A stretch of DNA of 64,000 nt, taken from assembly GCA_034509735.1 (NCBI GenBank), contig JACGWO010000010.1, positions 16,505,193 to 16,569,192 on the forward strand. The letters are read 5' to 3'. Source of the DNA: Sesamum alatum. Its lineage: Eukaryota; Streptophyta; Magnoliopsida; Lamiales; Pedaliaceae. The notes below the pieces were generated by a model, which was not told the DNA's origin, made no database searches, and saw nothing but the letters and a program-made list of their open reading frames with translations. Shown here in pieces: positions 34,572-46,720 of this stretch. Numbering within the stretch: position 1 is the first letter of the stretch; every line of letters starts with the position of its first letter. The position numbers and the translations under genes were made by a program.

Positions 34572-34946
34572 GTTTTGGCAAAATTACAAATACCCCCGAA
34601 GTTTGTAATTTTTAACCAAATGCCGGAAATGATCCATTTTATCCTTGATTTTTTTTAAAAAAATTATTGAAAATTAGCCGAGACAAATTACATTATTGTT
34701 CCTCTACGTCAAAAACGTAAGAAACCTCTCCCTGCGCACTTCTGTCCAAAAACAATTAATTTTTTTTAAAAATTAATTCAATATATATAAGGACATTTTG
34801 GTCAGTCCACCCATAAAAATAGATAGAAATGAGTTATTTGTTAGACGATTACAAACCTCCAAGAGACATTTGTAATTTTTGAAATAATAAAAAGATATCC
34901 ATAATTATATCAAACTTTAAGAGAGGTTATTGTAATTCACCGTAAA
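34572..34946. mobile_element. MITE related to the 13719-14148 family
   Basis: Shares ATTACAAATACCCCC, TTACAAACCTCC, GGACATTTTGGTCAGT and AATAGATAGAAATGAGTTATTTGTTAGA-type words with the MITE at 13719-14148, in the inverted overall arrangement. The ends are diverged (a right end near gtaattcaccgt), and no clean target duplication was found. Confidence 0.55.
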
Positions 34947-35149
34947 ATTAAATCAACATTTCACACACATGTACGAACATGCCGTTGCTCCAAAAACATT
35001 GCTTCAACACTAGATATCAGTTCTGACTTTTCCACACTCCTTTTAGATGATTTTGCAGCCTCTTTGTCTCACACTAGTTATGCTGGAGAGGATGTGCATC
35101 CATGTCTACAGTAGATGATTGGAGGGTGGTGTTTTCGTAACCACCCCTA

Positions 35150-35988
35150 CACCTGTCAATGAATAGGTAATATCTAAATTCAAATCCACTACAATAGCTA
35201 ATATCCATATTCGAACCTAATGGTTTTATATTAGACTCATATTCAGACCCCCTATTGGGGAATAAGTATTTTGGATATGGGTAGGGTCTAGACCCTAAAG
35301 TACCAGTGGGTATGGTAATTAAAATGGGTAAAATCTAAAAATTTATCAAATTTGTAAATTTCTTATATATAAATCGACTCAATTTACTTGTCTTTTAAAA
35401 TTAGTTAAGTTCGACTAACATATATATGAAACTGATAAGATTTATTTGAATTTGAATTGTAAAAAACTCATTAAATTAAAGTTAAACGCAATTTCAAATC
35501 AATAAAAAAATATAATTTTCAAAGTTAAAATACGACGGTTTTCATACTTATTCTTTTACCTGCCGTTCTCAAATTTCTATTCATACTCGAATTTATGTGG
35601 ATTGTATAATTGATTAATAAGATTCTAATATTTGAGCAAAGTCAAGATCATTATTAATATTTTAATGATGTTCAATTTGCGCATGTCAAAAAAATGAATA
35701 GCTCTTAATTTATTTTAGCGATTACCAGTTCATGAAATACATTTATTAAATTAATTAAGTAATATGATCTGGTGATATCATTATAAAAAAATATGTGTAT
35801 AATGATTCATTCATTTTAACACAGGTAAAATTCAATAGGTAAGACCCAGATTGAACCGAATTATTGTGGGTATATCATGAATAAGACTAAATAGATATTG
35901 TATGAATAGGGTCTAAGTATTATCTATAAATAATAATTACGATTATTTATTGGGTCCTATCGAGAAATAGCTGCCCCTTGACATGCCT
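35150..35988. mobile_element. Possible non-autonomous hAT-like element
   Basis: The left end TACACCTGTCAATGAATAGG and the right end (complement) TAGGCATGTCAAGGGGCAGC resemble the TAGGNNTGTCAANGG termini of a common plant hAT group. The interior repeats ATTCA and GGGTA words near both ends. No 8-bp target duplication could be matched. No coding. Confidence 0.4.
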
Positions 35989-37000
35989 ACTCCCTATAAA
36001 AAGCATTTAAATTAGTGCGTCCATTCGCCGTTATGGACGACCCGTTAACCCACTTTTTCAAATATTGAATAACCATCTCATTCTAAAAGTTTCAATTATC
36101 AGAAAAGTAAATTATTTAATATATAATGTCTGTAGCTAACAATTTTATTAAAGGGATTATTTGCATTGTTAATTATTAATGCTATGATAATATGATATTA
36201 TTTACAAAAAAATTGTCGAGTTCGCAATAACTTTCCAGCAAGTGTGTGTATTTTTTTTCTATTCTTAAAAAGAAATGAACTACTTATGTGGTATACACCT
36301 ATTGGCATGAGCTTATTACTATATAGTAATTATTCTATTAAAATTTGAGGATTATTACATGTCCTGCGGTGAACTCCGTTTATTTCACAGGTTACTCATA
36401 ATTACTTTTCTTTCTTTTAACTAGCAGCCACTGCACGCAGTACTGATGTGCATAATGTTTTTAAGTATAACAAGGCAAATATAAAAAATATTCTAATTTC
36501 AAACAAAATAAAGTTATATATTTCGAATTTAAATGCACAAAACTTCTATACTTGTCTTCTCTAATTCAATCTCATTATTTGCAACTAATGTATAATGATT
36601 TGATATTAAAGGAATATCCCAAGTTACATCTACAAATTTGTATCTAAAAAATAACACATAAAATTGGAATATAAAATTTTCAAATAACTCATAATAAACA
36701 AATTTTAGTGACTAAATAAAAATTTCAAAAACCTCTAAGTTACGATTATTTCAGAAAATTTTATCAACTGATTACTTTACATATAACATTTGATACATCT
36801 TAAATATTTTATAAATGTTTAAAAACGTATTATAAACTTCTTTGTTCTTCCTCCTAAGATGACCTTTCGAAAATTAAAAGTGATTTTTTTTAACATAAAA
36901 AAAATTTGATTGAGATAGAGTACCCAATATAAATACATGTAGATAGGTTATCCAACCACGACTAAGCAATAGAATTGAAGACTAATGTGGTAATGGATTT
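35989..37000. other. AT-rich intergenic stretch
   Basis: No gene, tRNA or clear repeat boundary seen. Confidence 0.5.
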
Positions 37001-37127
37001 TTAGAGGCCAGATAAAAAAGTTAGCCCATTTATATAAATATTATATATAAAAAAAATTGCATGAGTACCATCAAAGGAGTACACATTGCAGGCCATTAAA
37101 TTATATTTTTTTATAAAAGGGCCGTTG

Positions 37128-37160
37128 ACCCAGTCGGCGATTGGCGATCGCCGACTAAGC
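37128..37160. repeat. Short perfect palindrome in the MULE-PMD left end
   Basis: GTCGGCGATtGGCGATCGCC followed by GAC forms a hairpin-capable GC-rich palindrome in an AT-rich setting. It is absent from the right end. Confidence 0.6.
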
Positions 37161-37878
37161 CAGCGACCTAGGGTCGCTGCCACAGGAAGCGACCGAGCGT
37201 CGCTTCCCCGGTCAGCAACCCCCTTTTTTTTTATTTTTTAAATTCTTGTTTTTATTATATTTAATGTATAATTATATTAATCGTTAATTTATATTTTAAT
37301 TTACTAATTAAATCTTATTTTATTATTTCAAGCTAATTATGATTATTCATTACAAAAATAAAAATAATTGACTTTATGATAATTTAAAAGAAATTATGCT
37401 TGTAAAAATTTAGAATTTAAAAACAATACCACTAAAAAATACATAAAAATGTGTATTTAAGTATTTGGTACATTATTTACCGTCTACGACCCTCCCATTT
37501 GGACGTTATTTTAGCTCGAAGGACCTTGGTTTCATCGGGATTGACTGCAAATTTGTTGTCGTGCACGAGCTTGTGTCCAATCCATTTCATTAGGTATTCG
37601 GGTACCTTGGCGTCGACCTGGACGAGTTGATGTACGAAGAGTATCGTCGTGGACCAATTGAAAATTGGGAATATCCCAATAGTCTTCCGCCATTATCGAT
37701 TGAAAAAGATTCAGAATATGTCATTCGGTAAGGCATTAAAGCATAATATTGCTTAACCATTGATGTAGTGTTAAGTATATATGCAGGGTATACCTTTTGA
37801 GCATGAGAGCATGGTATTCTAAATTGATTTCATTTGCCACATGAACACTCCTGCGTTGCAATTTTTACAACGTGAGTG

Positions 37879-38346
37879 TTACAACCCCTGTCCATAATAA
37901 TGTCTTGTAACCACAGAGGCAGTCTGTTCAATTTGATCGAATGGCATAACCACATGCTCGACAGATCTGGCGAACCACCGTTGGAACATTTTATATGCAT
38001 AGTCCGTCCACGGTTGATTGTTGTTTATCATTGTAGTACTCCTCGCCATCCTCTCACGAAAATAATGGACTGAGCGATTAAAAGTCATTTCAACAATTGC
38101 AGTCACAAGAAGGCGGCGTGCCCCTTTTAAAACTCCATTGATGCATTCGGACATGTTGGTGGTCAGAATACCGCATCGCCATCCACCGTCATGAGAAGCT
38201 GTCCACTTTTCCTTTTCCATTTGCTCCAGCCAGTGGTGTGCTTCTGGTTTTATACTCTTAATCTCGTCCATGGTGCGATTAAATTTCCTAATTTGATATT
38301 CTGAGCCAGCATTGGAGAGTTGCCACAAGAATGCAACCCACAATTG
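37879..38346 (-). pseudogene. MULE transposase fragment (post-catalytic region)
   Basis: A 154-codon open frame on the minus strand with IRKFNRTMDEIKSIKPEAHHW, WRCGILTTNMSECINGVLKG and ARRLLVTAIVEMTFNR. The CDILTNNMSESFN-like block and following helix are typical of the end of the MULE domain before the SWIM finger. The catalytic DDE part is missing upstream (above 38346) and the SWIM finger is only partly traceable below. It is a different subfamily from the MuDR-like element in region A. Confidence 0.85.
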
Positions 38347-39456
38347 TGGACATCATCATGTCCTCAAATCTTTTATGCAATTATGGAGATGCACCGTCCC
38401 GAACGAGTTCTTCGCCAATTCGGGATAAGGCAAAATATTCCAGAAGTGCAAAATGACCGCGACATGGAACTACATCGTATCTCTCGTTCATCACGTGTGG
38501 GAACAGATTGGTATCAGCGACACGTCGAATATATCGCTCGATGGCAGAGACGAAATGAGACCATTTTGCTTCGACCCCCAATATCTAATGGAACAACTGT
38601 AGAAGATGGATATAAGCAGTGGTATGATGAAATTACACGTCGTTTCATATCGTCATCTGCTCAAATACATGTTGGAAGAGGGTACCAACCTGGACATGCA
38701 ACATCGTGGCAAATGGTGGTACGTTATCTCGTAAACATACTTATTTCTAATCATATTTTTTGCTTTTCACACTTTTAAAATTGTACACTTATAATATATT
38801 CGGTTCACTTTAGCTTGACCAAATGGAAACCCTTCGAATAAGTTGTGAAACTACACCCGATCAACTAGAGGCATATCGTCAAGCAATGACAATGCATTTG
38901 GACATATATCGAAATGTTGTTCAAATTGCAACAAATCAACGAGTGGGACAAGGTATGGCCCCTCAAAATCCATTGCCACAAGATGATGTTCCGTCCACAT
39001 CCAACAGACAAACACGAAGTCGTAGCATGAGATCAACCCGCACAGTAGAAAGAGATACACAAGAGATTGACATAGCTGGGTCATCTACTGTGCATACATC
39101 TCAATTTTTTACTGAAGAGTGCTACGTGCTTGAACCGCCTCAACAAGATGATTAGTTTCAATCGACTCCTTACATGCCAGTACATACAGAAGGTCATTAC
39201 ACAAATATTGAACTTGACCTTGGTCTTGGCATGAATCAAACATATGCAACAGTACATAATGTTTCACCTATCCAATTTTCCTCATGGGGTGCATATCGTG
39301 ATCTAATGGAGTCGAGTTCTACAGCATCATCTAGTCGGGTTTCAAATTCATGTCGATATTGATGATCAAGAACAAAATGAACCATCAAGTCCGAAAATAC
39401 GACGACCTAGGCGACAACGTCAAAGACGTAATTGTAGGACAGACGGACATTATTAA
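38347..39456 (+). pseudogene. Plant mobile domain (PMD/MAIL-like) protein fragment
   Basis: The plus frame from 38347 reads FYAIMEMHRPERVLRQFG, then DRDMELHRISRSSRVGTDW and KQWYDEITRRF. This is the C-terminal half of a PMD (aminotransferase-like, plant mobile domain) protein. An intron with GT-AG borders (38719-38813) separates WQMV from LDQMETLRISC. After a stop at 39153 and a frameshift near 39340, the basic C-terminal tail RRPRRQRQRRNCRTDGHY ends at 39456. The N-terminal half is absent: the frame begins where the antisense MULE fragment begins. PMD genes of this kind are known passengers of MULEs and relatives of MAIN/MAIL1. Non-functional here. Confidence 0.82.
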
Positions 39457-39797
39457 ATTTTTGTAACTATATTTTTTTATGTAAATTTTTAAATTTATTA
39501 GTTATTGCAAAAGAATTTTTAAAATTGTAATTACATTATTGTATTGCAATAAAATTAAATCATAATTAGCTTGAAATAATAAAATAAGAATATAATTACT
39601 AAATTATATATAAATTAACGATTATAATAAATAAATATTTAAAAAAATGAAATTAAAAAAATTTTTAAAAAAAAAGAATTGCTGCCTCGGCAGCGACCAA
39701 CGGTCGCTAGCTGGGGAAGCGATAGAAAATGGGTTTTCAAGTGGCTCTTGGGAGAGAAGAGAAGAGAAGACAAAAGTGGGCCAAGGAGAGAGAAAAT

Positions 39798-39838
39798 TGT
39801 GGGGAATGACTACATTATAAAACTCATATTTTTCTTCT
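39798..39838 (+). repeat. Copia-2 5' LTR remnant
   Basis: About 40 bases identical or nearly so to the start of the 3' LTR (55200-55245), ending at TTCTCTTTAGTTTT. The remaining ~400 bases of the LTR and the primer-binding site are missing, replaced by unrelated sequence. Confidence 0.85.
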
Positions 39839-39839
39839 C

Positions 39840-40195
39840 TTTAGTTTTAATTAATGTTTTTAAACTTAGACCGGACCTGTGTCTGGTCCAATGAGAGACG
39901 ACGAGAGAGAGAGATGCGACGGCGACGGCGACGGCGAGAGAGAGGTCTAGTTCTCTTCTTCAGTTCTTCTGTCTGTGGGCGAGTGCGACAGCGAGAGAGA
40001 CGCGATGGTGACAGCGAGAGGTCTAGTTCTCTTCTTCAGTTCTTCAGTTCCATCTTTTGAAAACCGAAAAAAATCGAACCAAAGTTTGATCTTCGTTTCA
40101 ATTTTTGGGTTTATAAAATCCCGAACCGAAAATTCGGTTAACCAAATTTTCGGTTTGGTTCGGTTATTTTAACCGAAATGCATAACCCTAGTACT
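39840..40195. mobile_element. Insert replacing the copia-2 LTR, with AACCGAA repeats
   Basis: The right part is rich in AACCGAA/TTCGGTT in both orientations and ends AAATGCATAACCCTAG, resembling the end of a non-autonomous hAT-type element. The left part has a partial duplication: the block ending aggtctagttctcttcttcag occurs near 39940 and near 40018. The left boundary and any target duplication are unclear. Confidence 0.4.
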
Positions 40196-40199
40196 ATGT

Positions 40200-40990
40200 T
40201 GTTCAAAGCTTTGCTAGATCTCTCAAAGCTAGAGCCACTGGACGGGACCAACTTCAAAAGATGGTCCTCCAAAACTCCTCATCTTTTTCGAACAACTTGA
40301 GGAGGACTATGTTCTATTCACAAATCTACTTGAAACACCTTCTCAAACTTCTGAAGTGGCGACATCAACATACGTGATGAAAAAGGCGGATGTAGAAGCC
40401 AAAGTAAAATTCGAAAAAGACAACAAACTGTTCGGAGCCATATTCTGAATCATATGACGAACTCACTGTTTGACTTATTTGTCAATCAGAAAAATGCTAA
40501 GGCAATTTGGGAGATATTGGAATTGCGGTACGGAGGGGACGATGCAGGCAAGAAAAAATACGTCGTTGGCAAGTGCCTCCATTTTCAGATGGCCAATGGA
40601 AAACCAATAATGGATCAGGTACATAAATACGAAAATTTGGTAGCAAACGTGCTGGGTGAAGGTATGCAAATGTGTGAGATTCTACAAGCGAATGTGCTAC
40701 TTGAGAAATTTTCCCCTACCTAGAGCGAATACAGGAACCATCTAAAACACAAGAACAGAGATCTGACACTTCAAAAACTTATCAGCCACATGAGAAACGA
40801 GGAGGCAAACCACGAAAGAGAAGCTAGTTTCTATCTCTTCACTTTCTGTTAAGCCTAATCTAGTTGAGTCTACTGGTGCCAAAGACAGGTTTCAAAATAA
40901 AGAAGAGAAGTTGCATAAAGGCGGTCAACAAAATTCCAATGGCAAAAGTCATTTTCTACTGTTGTGGAAAGCCATGACAAAAAGCTTATC
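40200..40990 (+). pseudogene. Copia-2 gag (UBN2 type) and zinc knuckle
   Basis: Begins with LSKLEPLDGTNFKRW, the N-terminal gag signature of many plant copia elements. After a frameshift the open frame 40454-40723 contains FVNQKNAKAIWEILELRYGG and YENLVANVLGEGMQMCE (UBN2 core). A stop at 40721-40723 and frame changes follow. A zinc knuckle FYCCGKP-x-QKAYQC is seen near 40955-41000 with its third ligand His changed to Gln and a stop in place of Gly. The function was particle assembly. Confidence 0.85.
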
Positions 40991-41099
40991 AATGCTATCA
41001 AAGGAAAGACCAACAAAAATCAAACCACAAACCAGCAAGGCACCCCACAAGTCCATCTCGCCGAGAATGAGGAGATCATAGTAGTAGTAGTCGTCGAAG

Positions 41100-41322
41100 C
41101 AAAGTTGATGGAGAACAAAACGGACTGGAGTTTGGACACGGGAGCCTCGAAGCAATTCTGCTCCAACAAAGAACTCTTTCAAGAATTCCCGAGGTATCGG
41201 ATGGGAAATGTGTTTTCATGGGCAACTTCCCTACCACCGGAGTACTGGGCAAAGGAATTTTTTTTTCTTAAACTTACTTCTGGGAAATACTAGCTCTAAA
41301 TGATGTGTTATATGTGTCTTCC
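41100..41322 (+). pseudogene. Copia-2 protease, first part
   Basis: Contains TDWSLDTGASKQFCSNKELF with the catalytic DTG intact (near 41136). A frameshift is needed before the ALNDVLYVSS stretch (41295-41322) that leads into the split point. The frame resumes at 47632 as LCRNLVPGSL, which is continuous with the copia consensus order when the CACTA and one TCC are removed. Confidence 0.85.
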
Positions 41323-41334
41323 CACTACAAGAAA

Positions 41335-41565
41335 ATATGCTTTGTGCTACCAAATCTTTTGCTATGCAGGGAACCTGTAACAAAAGAAGTTTTTTACTAC
41401 GAAAATTATAGCGTAGCTAAAACACCAACCAAAACGACGTCGTTTATATTTTTTGCTACTATTCCATTTTGTTACTAAAAGAATCGCATGATATAAGTAA
41501 AAAATCTTAATAAAACGACGATGTTTTTGCATTTTTTGTTACAATATCTGTTAATTGTAGGGAAA
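41335..41565. promoter_or_regulatory. CACTA-2 left subterminal motif region
   Basis: Repeated GCTAC/TTTGTTAC-type words (gctaccaaatc, ttttgctatg, tttttgctac, ttttgttac) and two AAAACGACG boxes. The same GTAGCAAAAG family is much denser on the right side. Confidence 0.55.
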
Positions 41566-41639
41566 GAAAATGGCTCAAAAATTAATTTTTTTCCCTCCAC
41601 TTACATTAAGGAAATAAAAAAAAGTAAAATGAATTTCTT

Positions 41640-42170
41640 TAAGACAAAATCAAAAACTGATGAAACCCATACTTACCATTTTCAGACGAAGTAAAAAACT
41701 AAATCTCCATTCCAACGCAAGAAATCTCCATTTCAATCTCCATTTCAGATCCCACATTTCAGAAATCTCCATTGTTGAAGCTCACTGCTTCAGAAATCTC
41801 CACTTTGAAGAAACTAAGAGAACCCCCATTTTAGATTTTTTGTCACGCTAAAGATCTTCATTTACAGAAATGAAACCCACTTGAGAAACCTCATTCATCT
41901 CCATTTTCTTCTTCGAAGAAATCAACGGGCCTTCAGCTGAGAAACCCACTTGAGAAATCGTCCAAGCTCCAACAATAGAATACTTCGAAGAAATCATCTC
42001 CATCTCCATCTCCATCTCCATTTCAGTTTTTTGAGAAGCCCATGAGTGTTCTTCGAAGAAGACAACCAGTGTTCGAGAAGCCGCAGTCTGGGTTGTTAGC
42101 TTGAGCTAAAAATTGAAGAAAACGCAGGTATTTCTCAACTTGTAGGCATTTCTTTGAGTTGAGCATCGCA
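41640..42170. other. CTCCATTTC-rich leader-like stretch in CACTA-2
   Basis: Many near-copies of aaatctccatttcag and of cttcgaagaa. It reads like a transcribed leader or degenerate minisatellite. No protein is recognised. Confidence 0.4.
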
Positions 42171-44385
42171 CACACTTTCACTTTTTTTTTCTCGATTCTG
42201 GCATTAAATTTACAATTTTATTTGGGTAAATGCATATTGGAGTTGTTCCACTCTATGGATGATCTCTGAGATTTTTTTTTTTTTTTTTTTTTTTTGTGTT
42301 TTATCCTCATTTTGTTCAGGTTGATGCACTGAGGGGAAGTTATGTGCGAGTTCTGTTCAGGTTGACATTGTGTTCTTCTGTAATTTGAAAATAAGTTTTG
42401 ATGAATTTCCACACAAAATTTTCCACAAAAAGTTCTTTAAATATTCTACATTCATGGTTCTATGTGTTATAAAATGTCAGTAAAAATAGTGTTGTTGGAA
42501 GGGGAAAGATAGAGAAACTGAAGCAAAAGAGGTAGTTAACACATTTGAGGTTGCACAGTATAAGCTTAATTAGACAGATTGAGAGAGATAATAAGTGGTA
42601 AATTTCCTGCCTTTCTTGATTGTGGTAAGTTTTTTTCAGATCTCATCAATCTCAACCTCTCAAAAACCTGATAAGATCATTGTTGAATATATTTGGTGAG
42701 TTTTCCTTCAGCATGCATGCTCTGTCTTTGGTATTAATGGAGCTTTTTTCGTTTTTGGCCATGTGTTTTTGAGAAAAGGTAGTCTTAGGATTTTTCTTGA
42801 TTAATTTGTCGCTTCTCCTTTTGATTTATTCATACTTTACTCTATCTTTATCGGAAAACTGGAGAAATGATCTGTGTGGCTGTGTTTAAGTTTCTTGTCT
42901 ATGTTTAAGTTTATGATTCACAATGTTGTACGCTCATTCAGTATGAAAACGTTCTTAAAAGAGTTGATGATTATTTTCCATCATCTTATGGTAATCTACT
43001 ATGCTTCTCTCTGCTGCTGTATTCTGTTTTTGTTCTCAAAAGAGTTGGTTTTAAATGATAAATATATAGTAATCACTCTTAAGAGCTTCAACATTAATCA
43101 AAAACTCATCTTATGGTGTGAGTAATAAATGGTGAAGTATGTGATATTTTTTTGCATTTGAACCTGTACTTGGAGTAAAAAAATTTGATGGCATCAATAC
43201 TGTGTGATTCTTGCAACTTGACAACCATACTAATTCTGAAATAGCTAGCACAATTGGACATGCATCAAAGTGAGTGATGTAGTCTTGACAAATTTTCATT
43301 CTGTGATATGTTATTAATCATTATTAGTTTATCTGAATTGTCATAGATGTATCCAGTCTACTTATTTTGGTTGTGCTGTCAATATCACAATCAAGTGCTA
43401 CTATTATAGTACAGAACCATGACTGTTTATCCTAACCATGTAAATTGAGATTTACTGTAACTACAATAATTAAATTTCTACTAGTAGACAAACTTGACTT
43501 TATTTGGTGATGTAATTATTTTTATTAAGAAAAAAGTACATATAATGTAGTAAGATTACTAAATTATATCTAGCCTTAATCAATCGCAATATATAGGCGG
43601 GAATTTTACAGGAAAGGGAATTCAAGGGTTTGCATCGTCAAAATCTTTCACAAAAAATTGATTTATATATTTTATCAATTAACTTATAGAATAATTTACT
43701 TAAAGCACTCCATATTCTTATGTTTGATGTTTTTGATGACATCCCTGAATTAAAACTTTTAGAATATCTCAAAATCAATATACTTTTCAAAAAATAAAGA
43801 TATGTGATATGTGAGGAAATATTAGGAGGCATAGAGTTCCTTATCTTTTGTATTGCTAGCTTGATTTATTTTATGCTATTTTCTTACTTACAAGTTGTAA
43901 GTGCTAGTTTTATAAATTATTGCATCTATATTTCAGATTTGTCTAGCTCACAACTAAGTTGAGAGCGGCTAAAGCGGGGTTTCTCTTTATTGAAGTTGCT
44001 GGAAATTTTAAAAGTACACAAGGGTAAGTGTTTGGTAGAGTTATAACTAGAATTCAAAACAATGTTCTAAAACATCTATTTCACCCCCCCCCCTGATTGA
44101 TTGACGCTTTGATTCTCCAACTTGAGTACATATGCTGACTGGTGCATTGATTCTTACAAAATTTAATTTGATTGATACATCTTATGAATGTTTATTATAT
44201 AAGTATGATATATCAAATGCTTCTCTATTCCATAAACTGATGCAGTTGAGGCCTCAAAGGCTCAAATCTGTTGAACCGACGGTCGTCAAAGGGGTGGCAA
44301 AAACGTGCCCGGCAATAGTTTTTTGCCTCTGTCATGCTAAACAGAAACACAAAATGCTGCCTGTTCGACGATAATGTTGCCTCTT
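42171..44385. other. Unassigned interior of CACTA-2
   Basis: Mostly AT-rich with a T-tract at 42272-42295 and a C-tract at 44085-44093. The open frames (for example 42874-43125) show no family I recognise and look like intronic sequence. Confidence 0.4.
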
Positions 44386-44389
44386 TCAG

Positions 44390-44750
44390 CAGACGCAAGG
44401 CAACAAACATATTAACAAAATTGCTGCAGAATTTTTTCTGAAGGAGCAAAAATGTTCAGAATTTTTGCAGCTGAAAATTGAATTTCTACAGAATATTATG
44501 CAGAAATTTTTTGTTGTAGAAATTTCTACAATTTTCTGTTTTGCAGTATCCTGTAGAAAATTTCTACACAACAAAACAAGTCTCCTGCAGTATTTGTCAG
44601 AAAATTTTTTACGTTGTAGAATCTGCAGCTAAAAATTTATGCACAAGCAGAAAAAGTTCCTCTACAGCATTTACAGAAATTTTCTGCAGTGTAGTAACAT
44701 TATGCCGGCAGAAAACATTCTGTAGCGCAACCCAAAGGCACCCTATTTTT
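44390..44750. repeat. CTGCAGAA / TTTCTACA motif cluster
   Basis: Dense short words ctgcaga, tctgcag, ttctaca, tgtagaa in both orientations, about twenty in 350 bases, built around TGCAGAATTTTTCTG-like palindromes. The pattern resembles a subterminal region of another element, but no termini were found. Confidence 0.5.
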
Positions 44751-45104
44751 CCTGCCCAATTTCGCAGACAAATGCAACGCGTCTTTGAATCTTTAGTTTA
44801 ATATAATTCAACAATATAAAATTAATGTAATTACTTTTTTTTTAATATTTGAATGCATATGAAATTGTAGCAAGGTAGAGGAGAACGCATAGGGATGGAT
44901 AAAAGTTAGATTGGGGGCAGCCTGACCGTCTATCTAATGAATATGTACATGGGGTTGCAAAAATTCTTAGAATTTGCAGTTTTGGGGAAGGAATATGGTT
45001 CTGGGATCTTTGTAACCTACCGTTGTAGATGTCGAAATCAATTTAGCAAGAAAACGTGAAGATGTGATGTTACATTGCCTAGGGATGATTTAATCATTAC
45101 ATAG

Positions 45105-46010
45105 GAAGTGTTTGCGAGAGCTTCTGCTTTTAAGAAGTGATTTTCGTATAAAAAGTTGAAAGTTGTAGCATAATCAAAAGTAAGTGGGTAGTGTTTGTAA
45201 AAAAAAGTGAAAAGCAAATGAAATCTAAATTGGTAGTGTTTGGGAGAAAAGCACTTCTAAAACATGTTTAATTGATTTAAAAACTTTTTTTGTCCCCATG
45301 TATTAAACAGATACTATTGCCTTAATATTACACTTATCTCTTGATTTATATTAATAAGTTTGTTTTCCTAAAAAATAATAATTTTTATTTCAATTAATAT
45401 ATCTCATATTTAAAATTTTTTTTACAAAATGATTATAACTTTTATTATTAAAATATTCAATATTAATAGAGAAACAGAATGTTTAGTTCAATAATGTTTC
45501 TATTATGTAATATAATTGTTCATTCATACACAATAAATAAACTTAACAATGTTTGACAAAATAATTATTATTTTTAATTAATCCCTAGCAATTTAATTTA
45601 TATTTTTCTATGATTTAGGAATAGTATCATATAATATAGAAAATAAAATAGTAAAATTTGAAAATATTAAACATGTGAAATTATAAATTTTGTTAGTGAT
45701 AAATTAGTCAAATTATTTAAAATGTCTAACATCAACTTTAGATGAACAATTTTGAAAATACATTAAAAATGATAAAATTGAATTAAAATTATTATAATGA
45801 GGGTAAAGTAGTCTAAAAAGAAGTTCAATTTATTCACAAAAAAGCCAAAGCAGCTAGAAGCACCCCCTAAGGTGCTTCCAGCTTTTGGCTTAAAAGTGCT
45901 TTTCGTAGCAGTTTCAGAAGTAGAAGTTGGCATCCCAAACACCTCAAAAGTGCTTTTCAGTCCAGAAGCTGAAGAGCACTTTTTCAAAGCGCACGCAAAT
46001 ACTCTCATAT
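45105..46010. mobile_element. Probable foldback MITE inside CACTA-2
   Basis: The left end AGTGTTTGCGAGAGCTTCTG and the right end (complement) AGTATTTGCGTGCGCTTTG, with inner words AAAAGCACTTTT and CTTCTGCTTTT on both sides, match a common plant MITE style. A target duplication was not resolved. Confidence 0.55.
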
Positions 46011-46177
46011 ACAAGTTGGACTTGCCATGATGAGATGTACATTCCGTTACATACAAGTGAAAATAATGAACTCCCAGAAAATTCTGCAGAAAAACAGAAA
46101 CTTTACGCCATGGAAACTTTTCTGTTTTTCTGCAATAGTGTATAAAAAAGTTCATTTATTTGTATAATGTTATACTT

Positions 46178-46720
46178 CTTTTCAGACACATTTCACTAGG
46201 GAGCTATCTAAGAAGCCTGAGTCAAAAAGAAACAAGGAGGTTAAGGAGGAAAATTTCAAGAATGCAATGGGAGAGGAGAAATATAGAAATTTGACAAGAA
46301 GAGCATAAAAGCGAAAAATTGAAAATGTAATTGCATCCATGAGTTTTGAACATAAGAAAGAAGAATTAAAAATGCTTAAGGATTGACTCCTGGAGGAAAG
46401 AGAAAAAATGAAATAAATACAAGATGAAGTCAATAAAGAGAAAGAGCAGTTGAAGTTGGAGAAGGAGAAGATAGCTTCCTTAAATGCAGATTGGGGCACG
46501 AGTTCATTTATTCTATCATCAGATAGCCAACAAAATAGTTGTTGAAGGTGTTGTTGATGGTACGACTAGCCAAGAGGGAGTTCCACCTTGATCTGTGAGG
46601 GTGTATATTGGGAAAGTTTACATTCCTAATGAGAAGTTACAGCGACCGAGTAAAGATGTTACTACCACTGGAGAAGTTGTTAACAAATGTGTTCATTCGG
46701 AGTTTGTGAACGTAAGAAAA
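46178..46720 (+). pseudogene. Coiled-coil coding remnant in CACTA-2
   Basis: After a TTTTCAG acceptor (46174-46180) one frame runs THFTRELSKKPESKRNKEV, then RKIENVIASMSFEHKKEEL and EVNKEKEQLKLEKEKIASL. It has three in-frame stops (46306, 46384, 46414 region) and then a termination. It is strongly helical and Lys/Glu-rich, with a probable later exon at 46590-46705 (VYIGKVYIPNEKLQRPSKD). It could be a remnant of a TNPA/TNP1-like protein, whose C-terminus is a coiled coil, but no Transposase_24 motif was seen. Function unassigned. Confidence 0.4.

Larger units (their letters stand above)
37001..39750. mobile_element. Decayed MULE carrying a PMD gene
   Basis: Long terminal inverted repeats are visible: 37180-37375 pairs with about 39540-39725. 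Each has a CGCTTCCCC-containing GC-rich outer part, then a T/A tract, then an AT-rich part with words such as ATTTCAAGCTAATTATGATT and its complement. The left end continues outward to AGAGGCCAGATAAAAAAGTT (37012). The right end has a shorter version joined through CCCATTT, so ~150 bases were lost there. Inside are a MULE transposase remnant (minus) and a PMD remnant (plus). No target duplication was recognised; the ends are approximate. Confidence 0.7.
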
